This document shows positions 59,214-64,000 of a stretch of DNA of 64,000 nt, piece after piece. Under the pieces are notes generated by a model. It did not search any database and was not told the DNA's origin. It saw nothing but the letters and a program-made list of their open reading frames with translations. This DNA is from Ectothiorhodospiraceae bacterium (GTDB lineage Bacteria > Pseudomonadota > Gammaproteobacteria > Nitrococcales > Aquisalimonadaceae): assembly GCA_020831885.1 (NCBI GenBank), contig JAFIFU010000010.1:36552-100551 (forward strand), given 5' to 3'. Position numbers and translations under genes: made by a program. The first letter of the stretch is position 1. The number at the start of each line of letters is the position of its first letter.

Positions 59214-59561
59214 TCAGGGCGCATTCAGCGGGCTGCGCACCGCCAGCCCGCCCCGATTGAGCACGTGCGTATGGTTCTGCGTGCTGGCCGCCACATTACG
59301 CTTCAAAGCCAGGTGCTCAAGGAACGCCCCGACCTGCGTTGGCCCCAACTGCGTGGGCCCCTGCCGGTTGAAGTACAGAAGAAACCGGCATACCCAGCCG
59401 AGATAGGCCTTCTCAGTGCGGATAGACATGCCCCGCCCCCGTATTACCGACGAAAGCCGGGCAAACACCTCCAGGTGCTGGCGGATGAGGGGTGCGAAGC
59501 GCGTATCCCCGATCCGATTGGCGTACTCTTCGGGCGTGACCGGTTGGAACTCCCGCCCTAC
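59214..59561 (-). pseudogene. intI: integron integrase (tyrosine recombinase) remnant with internal deletion
   Basis: N-terminal SIRTEKAYLGWVCRFLLYFNRQGPTQLGPTQVGAFLEHLALKRNVAASTQN joined directly to C-terminal THVLNRGGLAVRSPLNAP; catalytic core absent. Confidence 0.7.
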
Positions 59562-59707
59562 GTGTCAACCTGCCTGCCGACAGTGACCCAGGAGAAACGT
59601 GTATAACGTAGGGCACTGTAGAGGAGCAGCGGATCGTGGACGAGAACAACGAAGTGCAAATCGAGCCGAGCCTTTGAGCGGCGCACCCGTCGACAGTTCT
59701 CCGGGGC

Positions 59708-59815
59708 GGAGTGGGCTACCCTGAACTGAGGAAGCAAGGCATTTCCAGGGATTTGGCCCGGAACACTGCCAAATCGGCGCACAGTCCGTGGCGCCTGAGC
59801 AGAAGCCCCGCCCTG
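59708..59815 (+). pseudogene. group II intron maturase/RT C-terminal fragment
   Basis: GYPELRKQGISRDLARNTAKSAHSPWRLSRSPAL. Confidence 0.65.
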
Positions 59816-59854
59816 TCCCGATTAGGTGACCGCAAATACGAACGGAGCCTGTGC

Positions 59855-60664
59855 GTGATCGGAGCAATCTCGGGAGATGTCATAGGGTCCGTGCACGAAG
59901 GTGCGCCCCCGATGGCGAAGGACTTTCCGCTGTTCGTGCCGAGCTCGACGTTCACGGATGACACGGTGCTCACCGTCGCGGTGGCCAGCGCGATTCGGGA
60001 AGGCGCCGGGTTCGGGGCCTCGATTCGGCGATGGGGGAGACGTTACCCGAACGCAGGGTACGGCGGTTGGTTCCGTCGCTGGCTCTTCCGCGAAGACGCC
60101 GCGCCCTACAATAGTTTTGGAAACGGGTCGGCGATGCGGGTGGCAGCCATCGGATGGGCATTCGACGATCTCGACGTGGCGCTGCGTGAGGCGGCCAAGA
60201 GCGCGGAAGTCACGCACAACCATCCGGAGGGAATAAAGGGTGCCCAAGCAGTCGCCGCGGCAGTACTGGCCGGCCGCATGGGCCAAACGAAGGACCGGAT
60301 GGCCGCCCTGTTATCCGACCGTTTCGGCTACGATTGCAGCATGGAGTTGAGCGTTCTGCAGCGTCGCGGCGAGTTCGACGTGACTTGCCAGGGCACAGTC
60401 CCGGCCGCCGCAGTTGCATTTCTCCAGTCGACCAGTTTCGAGGATGCCGTCCGTAACGCCGTTTCGTTCGGTGGTGATGCCGACACGCTCGCATGCATCG
60501 CCGGCGCGATGGCTGAAGCACACTACGGCGGCGTGCCGGCGGAGATCCAAGTCGAAGTCCTCCGTCGCCTGGATGATCGCTTGCGGGCTGAGGTCGTGGC
60601 TTTTGCTCAACGCTACGGCGTACCGCTCGCCGGTGACGTCGACGGGAACACCGGGGAACGATGA
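59855..60664 (+). CDS. ADP-ribosylglycohydrolase family protein
   Basis: GTG start; IGAISGDVIGSVHE, FTDDTVLTVAVA, NGSAMRVAAIGWAF, GGDADTLACIAGAMAEAHYG. Confidence 0.8.
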   Translation: MIGAISGDVIGSVHEGAPPMAKDFPLFVPSSTFTDDTVLTVAVASAIREGAGFGASIRRWGRRYPNAGYGGWFRRWLFREDAAPYNSFGNGSAMRVAAIGWAFDDLDVALREAAKSAEVTHNHPEGIKGAQAVAAAVLAGRMGQTKDRMAALLSDRFGYDCSMELSVLQRRGEFDVTCQGTVPAAAVAFLQSTSFEDAVRNAVSFGGDADTLACIAGAMAEAHYGGVPAEIQVEVLRRLDDRLRAEVVAFAQRYGVPLAGDVDGNTGER

Positions 60665-60810
60665 CGGGCAGCCGCTTGATAGCGTTTTCAAGCCGCATTT
60701 TGCTTACCCAAAGGGCAAGGTACCACCCAACCTCACCGGGCTGGCAGAAAAGATGGCGCATGCCGATGGCTTTGGAACGCCCCTTGGCCTCATGCGCATG
60801 ACATGGGTAT

Positions 60811-61062
60811 ATGGGCTTCTCCCGCAAGCAAGCAGAGGGGGAATTTCTGATCGAGGCGAATCAAGAAGCGGTTGCGGCCGTATATCCGGCCTGTTTGCGG
60901 CGTTCTGTTCTCCTGGCCTTCATGGAATTCGCGCACCGGGGGCCGATCGCTGCCAACGGCTTCACGGAGCCGCGCTTGTTGGCGGCCTTGTCCGGTCCGG
61001 GGCCGATCTCCCCATCACTGCACGCGGATAATTTACTCGCTGCGCTCCCAGTTTTCCGGTGA
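60811..61062 (+). CDS. hypothetical small protein
   Basis: 83 aa ORF in a cassette-like setting; no family recognised. Confidence 0.25.
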   Translation: MGFSRKQAEGEFLIEANQEAVAAVYPACLRRSVLLAFMEFAHRGPIAANGFTEPRLLAALSGPGPISPSLHADNLLAALPVFR

Positions 61063-61105
61063 GCAAAGCGTTTTGCCGACACGGCCGAATCGGGGGGTGA
61101 TATCG

Positions 61106-61174
61106 ATGAACATCGAGATCCAAGCCGAAGTCGACGCCACACCCAAGGCCGTCTGGAAGAATGAGGTCTCCTGA
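61106..61174 (+). pseudogene. SRPBCC/AHSA1-like N-terminal remnant
   Basis: MNIEIQAEVDATPKAVWKNEVS* then TGATG overlap with the next gene. Confidence 0.4.
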
Positions 61175-61776
61175 TGGGTAAGCTCACGGTCCAGATGTTC
61201 GTCACGCTGGACGGTGTCGTCCAGGCGCCCGGTGGGCCGGAAGAGGACCGTGAAGGAGGCTTCCCACACGGGGGCTGGCAGTTCCCGTTCCTCGACGAGT
61301 GCTGCCTAGGCGAGATCGGGAAAAACCTTGAGGGCATGGACGCGCTGCTTATGGGCCGTAAGACCTACGACATCTTCGCCGGCTACTGGCCCAAGGCTCC
61401 CGCCGGTAACCGCTTCGCCCGGAAGATGAACGAGGTTCCCAAATACGTGGCGTCGCGCACGCTCGATCAGGTCGACTGGAACAATGCCCGGCGCATCGAA
61501 GGCGATCTCACCAAGGCGGTCGAGAGGATCAAGGTGGACCACGGCGACGTGTACGTCATCGGCAGCGCGGACCTTGTACAGTCCCTGATGCACCGGGGGC
61601 TCGTGGACCGATTCGTCCTCGTCATCTACCCAATCGTCCTCGGTAGCGGGAAGCGTCTGTTCCCCGAGGGCGTCGATCCCGCACGGCTCAAGCTTGTCGA
61701 GTCGCGCGCGGGCGAAAGCGGCGCCGTCCTCATGACGTACGAGTCCGACGGAAAACCGACGTATGGCACGATGTGA
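61174..61776 (+). CDS. dihydrofolate reductase / RibD C-terminal domain family protein
   Basis: MFVTLDGVVQAPGGPEED, LLMGRKTYDIFAGYWP, VIGSADLVQSLM, GSGKRLFPEG. Confidence 0.8.
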   Translation: MGKLTVQMFVTLDGVVQAPGGPEEDREGGFPHGGWQFPFLDECCLGEIGKNLEGMDALLMGRKTYDIFAGYWPKAPAGNRFARKMNEVPKYVASRTLDQVDWNNARRIEGDLTKAVERIKVDHGDVYVIGSADLVQSLMHRGLVDRFVLVIYPIVLGSGKRLFPEGVDPARLKLVESRAGESGAVLMTYESDGKPTYGTM

Positions 61777-61815
61777 CCGGCGCATGAAAGGTGCCCCGAT
61801 TCCCCGCTGGACACG

Positions 61816-61880
61816 GCAGAACAAATCGCTCAAGCCGACGCCTCCGCTTCGCTCCGGCATGGCTTGGATCAACGTTATGC
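61816..61880 (+). repeat. attC-like recombination site (candidate)
   Basis: GCAGAACAAATCGCTCAAGCCGACGCC...GGCATGGCTTGGATCAACGTTATGC; AAGCC/GGCTT stem; ~50 bp before the MAPEG gene. Confidence 0.6.
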
Positions 61881-61928
61881 GCAACCGCAGAGTCGTTGGG
61901 CGTCTTCCCAAATAACGGAGCAACCTCT

Positions 61929-62321
61929 ATGACCATCGCTCTTTGGTGTCTCCTCGCAGCCATCCTCGCGCCGTACATCCTTTCTGTTATTGCTCGATCC
62001 CAGGTTTCCCGGCGTCAGTATGTCGATGATCCCCGTGCTTATAGCGAGGGCCTCGACGGCTGGCAGCGACGAGCACACCTGGCGCATCTTAATGCGTTCG
62101 AGGCTGTGCCAGCCATCGTTGCCGGTGTGCTGGTTGCCCAGTTCGTGCAGGCGCCGCAGGCATACGTCGACGGTCTTGCCATTGCGTTCATTGCATTTCG
62201 GGTGCTTCACGCGGTTTTTTATGTGACCGATAAGCCGATGCTCAGAAGTCATGCATGGCGTCTCGGCATGCTGTGTGTCATCGGGCTGTTTGTTGTGGCT
62301 GGCGTGTATGGGAGCGTTTAG
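61929..62321 (+). CDS. MAPEG-family protein
   Basis: RAHLAHLNAFEAVPAIVAGVLVAQ, AFIAFRVLHAVFYVTDKPMLRSHAWRLGM. Confidence 0.8.
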   Translation: MTIALWCLLAAILAPYILSVIARSQVSRRQYVDDPRAYSEGLDGWQRRAHLAHLNAFEAVPAIVAGVLVAQFVQAPQAYVDGLAIAFIAFRVLHAVFYVTDKPMLRSHAWRLGMLCVIGLFVVAGVYGSV

Positions 62322-62355
62322 TGGCCACACCCCCAATCCGTCCATGGAGCGGACA

Positions 62356-62510
62356 GCCGGTGCAGGATCTGGACAAGTGGATCAGGCGGCGATTGCGGAG
62401 TTACCTTTGGAAGCAATGGGGCAGAGCGGGCTACCGTCATGGTACGGGATCCGTATGCCCGGTGGTGTGGGAGGAACGGGGCCCTGAGGTCTCGCCCAAT
62501 CCCGTTCAGG
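62356..62510 (+). pseudogene. group II intron 3' remnant (RT C-terminus plus domain V/VI-like sequence)
   Basis: LDKWIRRRLRSYLWKQWGRAGYR then GGTACGGGATCCGTATGCCCGGTGGTGTGGGAGGA and GCCCAATCCCG. Confidence 0.6.
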
Positions 62511-62540
62511 CGTCCATATGCAAACACCGGAGAGCATCCA

Positions 62541-62789
62541 ATGCTACAGCTACGTCCCAGTTGCGAGTGCTGCGACAAAGATTTGCCGCCGCACTCAACC
62601 GAAGCTCGAATCTGTTCCTTCGAATGCACCTTCTGCGTCTCATGTGCAGAAGGCGTATTGAAAGGCCATTGTCCAAACTGTGGCGGGGAACTGGTGGCGC
62701 GTCCGAGGCGCCCTGAAGCCAAACTTGCGAAGTTTCCGGCCTCCACTGATCGGGTGTTTAAGCCGGAAGGCTGCCACAAGGCAGGATAA
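62541..62789 (+). CDS. DUF1272 small Cys-rich protein
   Basis: MLQLRPSCECCDKDLPPHSTEARICSFECTFCVSCAEGVLKGHCPNCGGELVARPRRP. Confidence 0.85.
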   Translation: MLQLRPSCECCDKDLPPHSTEARICSFECTFCVSCAEGVLKGHCPNCGGELVARPRRPEAKLAKFPASTDRVFKPEGCHKAG

Positions 62790-62790
62790 G

Positions 62791-62872
62791 GTCCAACCGG
62801 TTGGCGCCGTGGTGCCGGCGGTCACCTCAAGCGCCTGTGGCGCTTTGTGGATGCTTCGCTGCTTGGTTGGAA
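62791..62872 (+). repeat. weak attC-like site (candidate)
   Basis: GTCCAACC...AAGCGCC-TGT-GGCGCTT...GGTTGGAA directly after the DUF1272 stop; right box not a perfect GTTRRRY. Confidence 0.35.
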
Positions 62873-62908
62873 AGCGTGCTTCCACGTTGCCGAAGTGCTG
62901 AGCCCGCT

Positions 62909-62944
62909 GCAGGAGCTGGATAAGTGGATCAGGCGGCGATTGCG
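62909..62944 (+). repeat. second copy of group II intron maturase C-terminal segment
   Basis: GCAGGAGCTGGATAAGTGGATCAGGCGGCGATTGCG, near-identical to 62362-62397. Confidence 0.65.
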
Positions 62945-63019
62945 TACGCCTCGCCCGCACGTGTCTTCCGGAACCTGGGGCTGCCGGAATTGGCGGCATG
63001 GTGATGGGAGTGCAGAAAA

Positions 63020-63499
63020 ATGTCAGATGCGCAGCATACGCAAGACGAGGGGTCGGGCGTAAAGATACCGCCTCCACTTATCTATCTTGGGGTATTCGTT
63101 ATCGGCGCAGGTTTGAGCCTGGTTCTTCCTGTGGCCGAAATGCCAAAACTTCCCCTGCGCATGCTTGCGGGAGTTCTCGTGATCCTATGGCTCGTATTTG
63201 ATCTTGGCAGCATGCTTGTCTTTCATCGGGCCAAGACGGGCATTGCGCCGGCCCAACCTGTGACTCAGCTTGTAACGTGGGGCCCATACCGCTATACCCG
63301 GAATCCAATGTACCTGGGGATGCTCTGTTTGTACCTGGCGGCGTCAATCTGGTTCAACTTGCTTTGGGCGCTCTTATTTCTTCCTCTGCTTATATGGCTC
63401 ATATCAAGGTACGTTATTGCGAAGGAGGAGGAGTATATGGAGCGAAAATTTGGTGAAGACTACCGACAGTATCGCGAAAAGGTTCGGCGCTGGATATAG
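63020..63499 (+). CDS. isoprenylcysteine carboxyl methyltransferase (ICMT)-like membrane protein
   Basis: TWGPYRYTRNPMYLGMLCLYLAASIWFN, IAKEEEYMERKFGEDYRQYREKVRRW. Confidence 0.85.
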   Translation: MSDAQHTQDEGSGVKIPPPLIYLGVFVIGAGLSLVLPVAEMPKLPLRMLAGVLVILWLVFDLGSMLVFHRAKTGIAPAQPVTQLVTWGPYRYTRNPMYLGMLCLYLAASIWFNLLWALLFLPLLIWLISRYVIAKEEEYMERKFGEDYRQYREKVRRWI

Positions 63500-63542
63500 A
63501 ATGGATGAGCTCAGATTGTGCCAATAAGCGCTTGCATCCGAT

Positions 63543-63577
63543 GCCCAACGCCGTGCGACTGAAGCGCGGCGTTGGGC
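63543..63577. repeat. inverted repeat GCCCAACGCCG-N13-CGGCGTTGGGC (short attC-like hairpin or terminator)
   Basis: Ends match RYYYAAC and GTTRRRY exactly but total length is only 35 bp. Confidence 0.4.
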
Positions 63578-63640
63578 GTTGAAAGCGCCAAACCGAGAAG
63601 ATCAGCCGCTGTTTCTCGGTAGGTATTTTTGAGGTGTAAA

Positions 63641-63843
63641 ATGGACGAAGATCTTGATCTGATGACACGGGAGGAATTGATTGGGGAAGCCAGGAAATTA
63701 CGACTGGGTATCCGTCGGCATCGTGATAGCAGTCGACACGAACTTTGTTGGCACCATCCTGCTCTCTGGGGATTGCTGCCAGAAAAGACAGATCCTATTC
63801 CTGTGGTGCCGGAATGGCCGGAGTTCATGAGGGGTTGCATTAA
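63641..63843 (+). pseudogene. conserved hypothetical (MDEDLDLMTREEL family) truncated by a mobile-element end
   Basis: MDEDLDLMTREELIGEARKLRLGIRRHRDSSRHELCWHHPALWGLLPEKTDPIPVVPEWPEFMRGCI, then the dispersed repeat begins. Confidence 0.55.
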
Positions 63844-64000
63844 GGAAGCGCTGATCGATTCCCATGGTGCTCTGGCTTTGCAGCGTGTTCGGGGGCAAGG
63901 CGCGGCTCGCAGGCAATGGCGAGCCCTTGGCAAGCGCCGCAACGCGGCACCCGGACACGCTGCAAAGCCCCGTAGGGCGGGCCATTCGCGCACGCTGAGC
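63844..64000. mobile_element. terminal part of the dispersed element (continues beyond window)
   Basis: GGAAGCGCTGATCGATTCCCATGGTG is the inverse of the ends at 26920 and 40350; ~80-bp similarity to 26866-26945. Confidence 0.55.

Noticed and set aside
1-64000. CRISPR arrays, tRNA or rRNA genes
   Set aside because: No regularly spaced direct repeats, no recognisable tRNA cloverleaf or rRNA sequence noticed on reading; no covariance search could be run.

Overview
64-kb window from a GC-rich proteobacterial chromosome. The host is probably a gammaproteobacterium (inference only). Position 1-474 is the 3' end of an adenosylcobalamin-dependent ribonucleotide reductase. The rest is a mosaic of accessory catabolic operons and decayed mobile DNA. 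Main blocks: (1) 0.9-3.5 kb, small cargo genes with integron attC-like sites. (2) 4.3-25.5 kb, a TRAP-transporter/CoA catabolic locus with an NDP-forming acyl-CoA synthetase, three biotin-dependent carboxyltransferases, two biotin carboxylases, two BCCPs, SDRs, thiolase, CaiB-type CoA transferase and a GntR regulator. (3) 25.8-32.5 kb, an oxidoreductase, an AraC gene with an in-frame stop, a GT2 glycosyltransferase and transsulfuration genes. (4) 32.7-36.6 kb, a second cassette-like array on the minus strand. (5) 42.3-59.0 kb, two back-to-back modules, each pairing a LeuC/LeuD-type hydro-lyase with an isocitrate-lyase/PEP-mutase superfamily C-C lyase, its own transporter (Dpp-type ABC or TRAP) and its own regulator (IclR or TetR). 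(6) 59-64 kb, an internally deleted integron-integrase remnant, group II intron debris and a third set of cassette-type genes. The nrdJ 3' end and its following hairpin recur imperfectly at ~59.09 kb, so 0.47-59.1 kb may be an island inserted at the end of nrdJ. All calls come from reading the sequence and the supplied ORF translations; no database search was run.
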